From the NCBI GenBank assembly GCA_963970005.1, contig CAXAMN010021707.1, forward strand, positions 272,607 to 336,606: a stretch of DNA of 64,000 bases, read 5' to 3'. Below, one piece after another: positions 55,215-62,953 of the stretch. A model generated the notes under the pieces. That model saw only the letters and a list, made by a program, of their open reading frames with translations, was not told where the DNA came from and ran no database searches. Both the position numbers and the translations under genes were made by a program. The stretch comes from Durusdinium trenchii. Its lineage: Eukaryota; Sar; Dinophyceae; Suessiales; Symbiodiniaceae. Position 1 is the stretch's first letter; every line of letters begins with the position of its first letter.

Positions 55215-55325
55215 GCTACTACGTAGGAGCAAAGGGCATCGCTACTAGGAACAAGAAGCTACTAGGGGCTCCTGGCATCGCTACTAGGAGCAAAGGACGC
55301 TACTAGTAGCAAGAATGCTACTAAC
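55215..55325. repeat. CTACTAG-cored dispersed repeat
   Basis: Near-identical order of units to 28465-28560: GGAGCAAAGGGCATCGCTAC, TAGGAACAAGAAGCTACTAG, GGGCTCCTGGCATCGCTACT. It sits just before methyltransferase exon 3. Confidence 0.75.
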
Positions 55326-55337
55326 CTTTCACTTGAG

Positions 55338-55473
55338 TTTGCGACGTGTCAGGACGCCTATGCAGCGAACTTTGGGTCCGAAGATCTCTACGGTGACATC
55401 ACAGCTGTCGATGCGAAGGTTGTCCCATCACACGAGCTCCTCACTGCTGGTTTCCCATGTCAACCCTTCACCC
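55338..55473 (+). CDS. Methyltransferase exon 3: GDIT and catalytic PCQ
   Basis: Frame FATCQDAYAANFGSEDLYGD, ITAV..., then HELLTAGFPCQPFT. The Cys of PCQ is the nucleophile that attacks cytosine C6. Acceptor CTTGAG|TTT, donor ACCC|GTACCT, phase 1. The join to exon 4 gives the normal PCQPF-to-GF spacing. Confidence 0.9.
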
Positions 55474-55802
55474 GTACCTCGCAAGTTCACTGAGAAGGGG
55501 AAGTTTGGTTTGGAGACCAGTTGTAGACACCTGTTATGACTCAGCGGACTCTTGGCGTAATTCCTGTGGACTTGTTGAGTCAGAAACCCCTTCATTGAAC
55601 AAACACTGGGGGAATCGAACCAAGAGCTCTGAGGTGTGTACAATTCCAGTGTGTAATATGTAGAACTTGACAAATACCGTAGTGTGAATCATATCAAGTG
55701 TGTCATAATATTTAGATAGATATATTTAGCTCTCCGCGTCCACGACACTCTCTGTGTGCATGTCCAAGATCAAAGTGCACAAATACTGCCCACAATTCTC
55801 AG

Positions 55803-55906
55803 GTCGTGGCGAGCGTTTGGGCTTTGAGGATGCTCGTGGGGAGCTGTTCTTTGAAGTGCTGAGGATTTTGCACTCTTGCAAACCTAAAGCCTTTCTGCTG
55901 GAGAAT
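55803..55906 (+). CDS. Methyltransferase exon 4: GF-D-RG and EN block
   Basis: TTCTCAG|GT acceptor; frame RGERLGFEDARGELFFEVLR then ILHSCKPKAFLLEN. The EN dipeptide belongs to motif VI (ENV), whose Glu protonates or positions cytosine N3. The donor is probably AAT|GCATCT. Confidence 0.88.
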
Positions 55907-55955
55907 GCATCTTGGCCATTCTTAACCATGACCCGATAGCTTCCAAGCTTCTGTG

Positions 55956-56084
55956 GTTCGGGGGGTTGGCTCTTTGGTTCACAAGGTCTGGAATATGCAG
56001 TTCCTGGATGGCGGCCATTGGGACGCAGACCCGCAGAAGTGCGTTTTCGGGGAAGTCTACAAGAAGGTGATATCATGCTTGGAG
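55956..56084 (+). CDS. Methyltransferase exon 5
   Basis: Frame VRGVGSLVHKVWNMQFLDGG, HWDADPQKCVFGEVYKKVIS, CLE, which fits the region between ENV and the GYEV block. The donor is GAG|GACTTT (GA). The acceptor is not a clean AG, and the intron from exon 4 would be only about 49 nt, so this boundary is unresolved; a small indel is possible. Confidence 0.7.
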
Positions 56085-56239
56085 GACTTTGGCTCGTTTG
56101 GTTGCTGGCCAATTGTCGGTCCCTTAGAGCTGGATGAGGCGTGCGGAGTATGTTGAGGTGCCACGTCTGTCGTGACGCTCATGTGGAAAAGCGACATGAT
56201 AGATGATATTGGATGTTTCAATGTAAGTGCGTTCCAATT

Positions 56240-56264
56240 ATATAGAGAGAGAGAGGGAGAGAGC
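56240..56264. repeat. GA microsatellite
   Basis: (GA)n run in methyltransferase intron 5. Confidence 0.85.
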
Positions 56265-56479
56265 AGGCAGTTGTGGCAGTGCGCTTTTTGGTGCATTTGC
56301 TATGTCAAATGGATTATTCATAACAACTTATACATACCCCTAATTCAATCGTAATTTATATGATTCCATGTCAAACCTAAGTTAATTCGTTCAATTCTAA
56401 CGTAATTATTTACAGCCTTCGGCATGCCGCCGGCCACCAGCTCGAGCCCGCATTGGCAGGCAGCCTAATGATGCAAACC

Positions 56480-57617
56480 GTAGATTGAAACCAACCGGGG
56501 CAGGGCAGGCTGTCGAAAGATCCGCGCGGAGAAACAAACCGTAGATTGAAACCAACCGTAGATTGAAACCAATGGAAACCAACACAAGCCAGACGAAGCA
56601 AGACAATCCACAAAACCGGTACTTGAAAATGAGTCTTCTTCCAAACTACTTGGCCTTGTGCATGTTTTCCTTGTCAGCTCTTTTTTTTCGACCGTCTTGA
56701 GGAATTGCGAGTCGCACAAGATATTCTTTTTCACATACAGGAGGCTTCAAAGCGACCGAAGAATCTCTAGATCTGGCATGATTTGTGGCTTTTTCTCCAA
56801 ACCGTTCGAAATGAAAGACCCAGAATGACATCGAACAACAATACCCTGCTCAATCATACTTGTTGGTGCATTGGAGTTGCACATTTGGCTGGGTGAGTTT
56901 GTTGATGTTTATTTCAAGGTTGTTTGACCATGAAATGGAACGAATCCGAATCAGAGGTTGTCTATTCTGATCCAGCGATCCGAACCGGCATGTCTCAGTC
57001 GAATCACCTAAGAGGAACCAATTGAAGCCAACACAAGCAATGCGAACCAAGACTATCCACAAAACATGACCTTGAAAACGATTCTTCTTCCAAACTACTT
57101 GGCCGTTTGCATGCTTTCCTTTTCAGATCTTTTTTCCGACCGTCTGGAGGGATTGCGACACGCACCAGTTATTCTTTTTCACACAGAAGGCTTCAAAGCG
57201 ACCGAAGAATTTCTAGATCTGGCATGATTTGTCGTTTTTTTCTCCAAACCGTTGGAAATGAAAGACCCAGAATGACATCGAACAACAATACCCTGCTCAA
57301 TCAGACTTGTGGGTGCATTGGAGTTGCGCATTTTGCTGGGAGAGTTTGTTGATGTTGATTTCAAGCGAAGTTGTTTTACAATGAAATGGAACGAATCCGA
57401 ATCAGAGGTTGTCTATTCTGATCCAGCGATCGACATGTCTCAGTCCAATGGTTGTCTATTCTGATCCAGCGATCGACATGTCTCAGTCCAATCACCTTAG
57501 ACGTAGAGAGGGGGGGGGGTGGGGGGCGTCAGGCTGTCGAAAAATCCGCGCGGAGATACAAACCGTAGATTGAAACCAACACAAGCAATACTAACCAAAA
57601 CAATCCACAAAACACGC
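56480..57617. repeat. ~450-bp direct repeat plus AACCGTAGATTGAAACCAAC units
   Basis: The block starting TCTTCTTCCAAACTACTTGG at about 56633 recurs at about 57083 with roughly 90% similarity over about 290 bp and continues through GAATCCGAATCAGAGGTTGT (56943, 57396). AACCGTAGATTGAAACCAAC recurs at 56498-56570 and 57559-57580, as does AATCCACAAAAC. TCCGCGCGGA, a palindrome, occurs at 56519 and 57545. All lies inside methyltransferase intron 5. Confidence 0.75.
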
Positions 57618-57769
57618 CGGCAGGCCGGCGGATTGTTCAAGTTTAATTTAATTCCAGAGAGCAGGTGTTGCTGGAGGTGTGAGTAAGGCAAAACAAAACG
57701 CTACAAAATCATGTGTTTTACAGTGTTTTCTTGCACTGGGAGTGCTGGGAACTAGGTCAAAACACTGCT

Positions 57770-58470
57770 TTTGAGTAGACAGACAGGTTTGTTCAAAAAA
57801 TCTCTGGGAATAAGCATTTCTATGTTAAGAAGGCTTTATATAAGAGCTTCTATGTCAAAAGTTTCCCCCTAGATCTCTAGGAATGATCACTTCTATAACA
57901 AAATAAATACTGTAAAAGCTTCTGATTCAAGAGCGTTCCTCTTGATCTCTGGAAATTGTCATTTTCATACTAAAAACTACATTTGAAAGCCTGTTTGTTC
58001 AAAAGCGTTCCTTCAAATCTCTAAGGTACTTATTTCCATATTCAAAAAGCCATGTATATAAGCAATTACGTTAAAACTTACCTTTTGATTTCTGAAAATA
58101 GTAATTTTGCTATTTTAAACGCCTTATATATTGTAAGTTGTATTCCAAAAGCTTTCCCCTAGATTTCTGGTATTGATCACTTCTATATTAAACCCTAATA
58201 TAAAGGCGTGCATTTCAAAAGCCGTCCCTAGATTTTTGGGAATGATCATTTGTTTAAAGATACTATATATATAGAAGCTGTTTATTTCAAAAGAAAATAT
58301 ATTTGGTAATAAATATGTTCATATGTAAAAAACTCTATATAACAATATAGAAGTGTTTGTCAAAAACTTACCTCTAGATCTCTGGGACTGACCACTTCTT
58401 TAGTGAAAAGCTGTGTAAAAGCTTTGTTTGAAAGCGTTCATTTTAAGTAGCTTTCCTTTGGATGTTTGGG
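57770..58470. repeat. AT-rich degenerate ~80-bp tandem repeat
   Basis: Eight or nine diverged units with core TTTCCCCTAGATCTCTGGGA, then ATGATCACTTCTATATT and AAAAGC. Markedly more AT-rich than its flanks. Intronic. Confidence 0.7.
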
Positions 58471-58637
58471 AAAGTAGATTTCCCAGATATGTGTGTTCTC
58501 ATTAACTGTGTGAAACGTATATTTATGTGCAATGTTAGATATGGAGGGCGGGCTGCCGCTTCAAAAATCACTCCTTTTACGCTCACCAGAAGGGGCCGCC
58601 ACGGGGCAAAACTAAAAACACCTTGAGACAACACAAC

Positions 58638-59022
58638 AACACATATTTATGAGAGTCTTGACTGAACCCTCCCACAGAGGACAAACTTCTGAAAACATGT
58701 CTTTTTTGGTGTGTTTTAGCTTTTTCTTCAAGAGTTGTCTACAAAGTGCAGAATCTTCTGCAGAGTGCACTCCTGGCAGTGTAGTTTTCTTGACAATGTC
58801 AACAGAGTGCCCTCCTCGCAGAGTAGTTTTCTTGACAAATGTTAACAGAGTGCCCTCCTGGCAGTGCAGTTTTCTTGACAAATGTTGACTCAGGAGAGCA
58901 CTCTGTTGAAAATTTTGGACCCTGCGGACTGTGAACAAATACCCGCCCCCCAAAAAAATACATATTTTCAGAGGTGTGTCCTTTGTGGGAGGGTTGAGTC
59001 AAGACTCTCTGAAATATGTGTT
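58638..59022. mobile_element. Hairpin/MITE-like element with ~70-bp inverted ends
   Basis: 58645-58712 reads GAGAGTCTTGACTGAACCCT, then CCCACAGAGGACAAACTTCT. The reverse complement of 58945-59015 reads GAGAGTCTTGACTCAACCCT, then CCCACAAAGGACACACCTCT. The core has three tandem units of about 50 bp (AACAGAGTGCCCTCCT...GTAGTTTTCTTGACAA). No ORF of its own. It lies in intron 5, just before exon 6. Confidence 0.75.
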
Positions 59023-59106
59023 TTTTTGGACATATTTTGTCAATTGGTCAGGCTTTCCTGCTGGATGCAATTGTTGTACAGCCTCCGCACATTGCAAGCG
59101 CCGCAG

Positions 59107-59174
59107 GACGTCGGCTACGAGGTTCAATCAAAGCAAATAAACTCCGATGGATGGGTTCCTCAGAAGCGAGAAAG
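59107..59174 (+). CDS. Methyltransferase exon 6: GYEV and VPQKRER
   Basis: CCGCAG|GAC acceptor; frame DVGYEVQSKQINSDGWVPQK then RER; donor AAAG|GCCGCA (GC). The VPQ-R-R block is motif VIII of the family. The final AG completes an Arg codon with exon 7. Confidence 0.9.
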
Positions 59175-59314
59175 GCCGCAATGGGCGCAGACACACGCGT
59201 TGCATCAGATCCATAGTCTCTCATCGTGTATCAACTTCATTGGAAATCCCGTGTTGCATGTATCCACCAATGACGTATGATTCTGCTATTGCCCAGCAGG
59301 TGAGTCGCTCAACA

Positions 59315-59328
59315 CATTTTGGCTCGAG
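59315..59328 (+). other. Relict spliced leader upstream of nested gene
   Basis: CATTTTGGCTCGAG matches the leader 3' end CATTTTGGCTCAAG at 13 of 14 positions, 36 bp before the ATG at 59364. Confidence 0.7.
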
Positions 59329-59363
59329 CTTCCGAGGGCACGCTGATTCGCCAAAGCCACGCT

Positions 59364-59750
59364 ATGGCAGAAGGGAAGGCCAAGAATGGAAGCCATGAAA
59401 TGGAAATATGGAAGCAGCTGATCGAGACAGAGCTAAAGACCGCCGCGAATTGGGAATGTCAATGGGGATTTCTCAAAGGAGAGAGGAGACTTTCCCGCGA
59501 CAGCAAGTTGGGTTCTTCAGCGTCTGCTCCTTCTTTGCCTTCTCTGACAACAGGACCAAAGGCTGCCTTGTCAAGGACCAAACTGGATAGATCACAAGCC
59601 TTGTTGTCTCGCTTGACTGACACACCACAGCAGCGATACGGCCGTCCTGTGATCACATCTCATGAAATTGGCTGGCGTCCTTCAATCGAACGCTTTGGTG
59701 TTAGTCACCATGGCATAAAGCGTGATCCTGGCATTTGGCCCGACTATTAA
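59364..59750 (+). CDS. Small ciliary microtubule-type protein (C20orf85/CIMIP1-like), intronless, nested in methyltransferase intron 6
   Basis: 128 residues, ATG 59364 to TAA 59748-59750. Near the start EIWKQLIETELKTAANWECQ then WGFL resembles the EIW...E...NW..NWGFL pattern of C20orf85/CIMIP1, a microtubule inner protein of motile cilia. The C-terminus has RYGRPVITSHEIGWRPSIER then FGVSHHGIKRDPGIWPDY, where the T-x-x-IGWR motif is also shared by small axonemal proteins (FAM183/CFAP144 has a TSQE-GW-like motif). The middle is Ser/Leu-rich and less conserved. No introns. It lies between methyltransferase exons 6 and 7 on the same strand, and the leader relict 36 bp upstream marks it as a retrogene. 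The family assignment is from motif memory and is moderate; that it is a real gene is likely. Confidence 0.65.
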   Translation: MAEGKAKNGSHEMEIWKQLIETELKTAANWECQWGFLKGERRLSRDSKLGSSASAPSLPSLTTGPKAALSRTKLDRSQALLSRLTDTPQQRYGRPVITSHEIGWRPSIERFGVSHHGIKRDPGIWPDY

Positions 59751-60102
59751 CATGAGATCGTTAAGTACTGAGATGTTTTTTTGAGATGTCCTGAGAATCA
59801 AGCTTTTTCCCCCAGGTGCTTCGCAGTTGAGTCCTCTGGTTTATTTCGGAGGACATCGACTTTCAAGTGTCCAGTTGGCTTGATCTTTCACGTCTCACAG
59901 AGTATAGACCAACGCCTAGCTTTCCTTCCTTAATGGGAATGGAATGACACTCGTTGGACCAAAGAAAGGATAGAAAAGGAACCTCCAAGATGCGCGCTTG
60001 CCTGTAGAAGACTTGGGGAACTGCTACGAAACAGGTCGCATTGCCAAAATGAAGATGCTGCCCCTCTCTCGCTTGCAGACAAATCCCAAGCTGCTCCAGC
60101 AG

Positions 60103-60190
60103 GCTGTACTTCGTGGGATTCAGACGAGGTCTTCCGTTGGCAAAGGACTTTCAATGGCCAGAACCACCTGCAAATGGCCGCTCCCTTGAG
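60103..60190 (+). CDS. Methyltransferase exon 7: YFVGFR and FQWPEPP
   Basis: CCAGCAG|G acceptor; frame LYFVGFRRGLPLAKDFQWPE then PPANGRSLE. YFVG-R followed by F-WP marks the end of the catalytic core and the start of the target-recognition domain. Donor GAG|GCCACT (GC), phase 0. Confidence 0.9.
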
Positions 60191-60270
60191 GCCACTGAGT
60201 ACAGTAGGGCATCGGCACAGATCCGTATGCTGTGGGATGCAGTTGATTGGTCAAGAGACATGTGCGGCAG

Positions 60271-60356
60271 GAAGTCTTGGAATCTGCTGAGATGGCTCAA
60301 TGTTGTGAACTCACTGAAGCACAGTGGCGTGCTGTGCAGTGCAGAACTCAGGGCAG
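60271..60356 (+). CDS. Methyltransferase exon 8: target-recognition domain
   Basis: GCGGCAG|GAA acceptor; frame EVLESAEMAQCCELTEAQWR then AVQCRTQG. Canonical GGCAG|GTGGAT donor, phase 2. Fits the L--VLE / LT-AQW pattern that follows F-WP. Confidence 0.8.
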
Positions 60357-60592
60357 GTGGATATTGGATGAGTTGATGTCCTTTTTGTGTGCGATTTGTG
60401 GGAATGCTTACTGCATTCACCGTCGGACTTTTTTGCAGAGGGGGAAACGGGACAGGCGAAAGCTGACAAAACGCAATAATGTGCGTCTGACATTGAAGCG
60501 GCCTTGTTAAAGGGGGCCCATCCCTTCTTTTCTTGCTCTCTCTATTATATATTCAGATTTGTTCTATCAAATTCCGTCTTTTGGCTTCCCAG

Positions 60593-60680
60593 GAAGAGTT
60601 CTACTTGGCTCTCTGGTGGGGCACCCTTGCGGTTCGCACAGCTGGAGGGTAAGGCTCGGACCTTGACATCCAGTTACAAG
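60593..60680 (+). CDS. Methyltransferase exon 9: RTLTSSYK
   Basis: TTCCCAG|G acceptor completes the Arg split with exon 8; frame KSSTWLSGGAPLRFAQLEGK then ARTLTSSYK. Donor AAG|GCACGG (GC), phase 0. Confidence 0.85.
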
Positions 60681-61025
60681 GCACGGCGGCAAAAAGACAA
60701 CTTGCGTGGTCCATGAGGACACTTTCCGGCAACAGGTGTTCCATGGTGCTCCCCTAAGTATGCCTTCTTCTTGGTAGTTTGCAGCAGCATACAGCCCATT
60801 CCAAGACCTTTGGCCTCAGGGTCCTTAGCATGTTAGTTGTCTAACTGTGCATCGCTTGAAGCGGAACAGAGTCTTCATCCTCCAAATATGAATTTATATG
60901 AATTTACAGTAGCTTTCATGACTTTCATGATTGCACAGTGTTCTTGTAGCTTTTTTCGGGAAAACAAGCCCAAACTTAACGGCTTGAGAAGTGCCAAAAG
61001 ACCGCTGTGGTTGGACATGGCCAAG

Positions 61026-61140
61026 GCCTCTTTCGCGTGCACCGCGGAGCTCGTGAGCGACCCTCAGCTCGAAAGGCCACGCTTCTTCACTCGCCGAGAG
61101 TGCGCACGGCTCATGGGTTTCCCAGACAAATGTCTTCTGG
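61026..61140 (+). CDS. Methyltransferase exon 10: RFFTRRECARLMGFP
   Basis: GCCAAG|GCC acceptor (placed by phase); frame ASFACTAELVSDPQLERPRF then FTRRECARLMGFPDKCLL, the motif IX region. Donor CTGG|GCAATG (GC), phase 1. Confidence 0.87.
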
Positions 61141-61320
61141 GCAATGAGCACAGCACCTCGGCTGAGCTGTGAAGCCATGTTCATGCAGTTCATGTCCTGT
61201 ACATGCATGTCCTCTCAGCTTGGGGTGTTGCAAATGTGTAGGAATCTTGTATGCACTCCTATTCGACAGAGTTGCACGGAATGCGCGGCTATGCAATTGT
61301 CGCTCATGCCTTGATCGAAG

Positions 61321-61439
61321 GTGAGAACCGGGCGTATCATCAGCTGGGCAATGCTGTGTGCCCTCCAGTGATCAAAGCCATCGCTGAAGCCATTCTTCAC
61401 AGTCTCGGGATTCTGCCGATGGTTCACCGAAAACAATGA
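61321..61439 (+). CDS. Methyltransferase exon 11: QLGNAVCPP (motif X)
   Basis: TCGAAG|GT acceptor gives a Gly codon with exon 10; frame ENRAYHQLGNAVCPPVIKAI then AEAILHSLGILPMVHRKQ and TGA 61437-61439. Q-GNAV-PP is motif X, which closes the AdoMet pocket. The protein may end here or splice within the last codons to the exons at 61662-62471. Confidence 0.87.
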
Positions 61440-61661
61440 AGTTTGGTTCACATCGTGTAGACTACACTGGGATCCTCTAGTTGCGTTTAGAAGCCATAGT
61501 AACTAAGTGAGCTAGGTGGACTGTTTCTGTCGCATGCGCCATTACACGGTTTGTCAGGAGATTGTGGATTGGCTTCGTGCTCATGAGGCAAGAGTTTTCC
61601 TCATTCAATGTCTCGGCGATGCCTCCAATCAATGTCTCCTGTCCGAGTCATTCTCCCACAG

Positions 61662-61737
61662 GCCACGGAAGCCTGCGTTGTTCTGGATGACTTGGACTTG
61701 TCTCCATCGCTGGGCAAATCCTGCGTGATTGTCAATG
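61662..61737 (+). CDS. Candidate internal exon downstream of the methyltransferase core
   Basis: CCCACAG|GCC acceptor, frame ATEACVVLDDLDLSPSLGKS then CVIVN, donor AATG|GTCAGG, phase 1. Either a C-terminal extension of the methyltransferase or a separate gene. Confidence 0.5.
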
Positions 61738-61920
61738 GTCAGGACCCTTTTTGATGCGCTACCGCTCAATACTGCCCGTCCTTCGAACACTGCGAATATG
61801 TTTTGAATGGATTCCGAATGGTGGGTAGCATAATTAACAATTTTTGGGTTTCAAAATTGCAGGACCAATTCAGTTTGTTCCACCAAGCCGACAAGGAAGT
61901 GATATCCTTTTCAATTCTTC

Positions 61921-62015
61921 AGGAAGCACTAACAGATGCGGATGCAGAGTCCGCGGTGGAAGTGCTCACCACGGATGCCGGTGCTTGGGAAGCAACTTGT
62001 GCCACCCCTTTGCAG
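61921..62015 (+). CDS. Candidate exon
   Basis: TTCTTCAG|GAA-type acceptor; frame EALTDADAESAVEVLTTDAG then AWEATCATPLQ. The frame differs from the next exon and the gap between them is very short, so the boundary is unresolved. Confidence 0.4.
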
Positions 62016-62023
62016 GACTTCAG

Positions 62024-62149
62024 CAAACCCCAAAGCTGCAGACTCAGGTGACGTCTCCGAATTGCTCAAAGCTTTCGTGCAAGTCGGGGAAGAGATGGCA
62101 TGGCGGCACCGCTGGGAGATGCTGGAGAGGCATCAGATTCAGACTATTG
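62024..62149 (+). CDS. Candidate internal exon (penultimate)
   Basis: Acceptor near GACTTCAG|C; frame NPKAADSGDVSELLKAFVQV then GEEMAWRHRWEMLERHQIQT; donor ATTG|GCCGTG (GC). Its final G plus AT of the next exon forms Asp, so the join to 62323 is in frame. Confidence 0.55.
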
Positions 62150-62322
62150 GCCGTGAAGGATTGCTAGCACGATGGAACACTACATGTTCCCGTTGTCTTC
62201 TCTTGAAATGTTGCAACTGCTGCTTACGATCCTTTATATACCTATTTACATATTTATACACATGTCACATGTTTACAGCTGCCTACGCGTTACACACAGA
62301 TATTTATGGTTTTGTGTGGCAG

Positions 62323-62471
62323 ATGTGCTTTGCTTGAAAAAGCCTGATGAAGAGTCCCTGAAAAGTGCATTGCAAAGCGTGCTAGATTTGGCCGTCCTGG
62401 AGTTTCTTCTGGAGCTTGGCAGGAAGGCAGCAAAGAAGAAAAAAAAGAAAAAAGAGAAGAAGGAGAGCTAA
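62323..62471 (+). CDS. Terminal exon with lysine-rich tail
   Basis: GTGGCAG|AT acceptor; frame VLCLKKPDEESLKSALQSVL, DLAVLEFLLELGRKAA and a run of Lys/Glu, stop TAA 62469-62471. Helical; the tail resembles a nuclear targeting sequence. Ends the gene containing 62024-62149. Confidence 0.55.
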
Positions 62472-62741
62472 GGAGGCAAGTCAACCCGAGAGAGAATGAG
62501 AGAGATATTCCAAGTAGATGCAGGCACCGGATGCAAATTTCAATCCTGTGCCCTAGTCGCCGCTAGCCTACTTTATGTTTTCATGTGTGAACTGTGCTTA
62601 GTGACAGTCGTTCAGCAGCACACAGAACGGGTTGTGAAGCTTCAAACTTCAATCCCATTCTTTACGAATGTGAAAAAGATTGTGATAGATTCTGTCAGGA
62701 GTGAACGTCTCCAGAAGAAAAAGGTCAAGACCGTTGCGCAG

Positions 62742-62816
62742 GCATGCCTTTTGCCAGAGAGCTGCAGAACGGTGCCACCATATGTCCAGCATCGGCGTTT
62801 GAGCAATTTTTGAGAA
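62742..62816 (+). CDS. Candidate exon of a short downstream gene
   Basis: TGCGCAG|GC acceptor, frame MPFARELQNGATICPASAFE then QFLR, donor AGAA|GTGTTG, phase 1. Joins in frame to 62892-62953. Confidence 0.45.
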
Positions 62817-62891
62817 GTGTTGGTTGCACACAGAAAGCTTTCTGTCACTTGGCCGCCGTGTTTTCCTGTCTTTTGTTTGCACTTCCATCAG

Positions 62892-62953
62892 GCAAAAGAA
62901 AGATCCGTGAACGAGCAACTCGACGCTTGTATGCTTGCCTGAGGAGAGCTTGA
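62892..62953 (+). CDS. Candidate terminal exon
   Basis: CCATCAG|GC acceptor, frame KRKIRERATRRLYACLRRA, stop TGA 62951-62953. Strongly basic. Confidence 0.45.

Larger units (their letters stand above)
53582..61439 (+). other. C5-cytosine DNA methyltransferase gene (11 exons, two nested genes)
   Basis: Transcription-unit span. The eleven exons listed below carry, in order, the conserved blocks of the family: FAGIGGFR (AdoMet binding), SEID, GDIT, PCQ (catalytic Cys), ENA/ENV-type block, VPQKRER, the FQWP target-recognition start, RTLTSSYK, RFFTRRECARLMGFP and QLGNAVCPP. Joined, they give about 350 residues, close to a bacterial-type enzyme. Almost every junction keeps phase, and donors are a mix of GC, GA and GT. 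A regulatory N-terminus, if any, was not found. Dinoflagellate retrotransposons are known to carry cytosine methyltransferases, but the many introns here argue for a host gene. Confidence 0.88.

Noticed and set aside
55608..55628. Minus-strand GGTTCGATTCCCCC, a possible tRNA T-arm
   Set aside because: The flanks cannot form the 5-bp T stem, and no acceptor, D or anticodon arms are visible.
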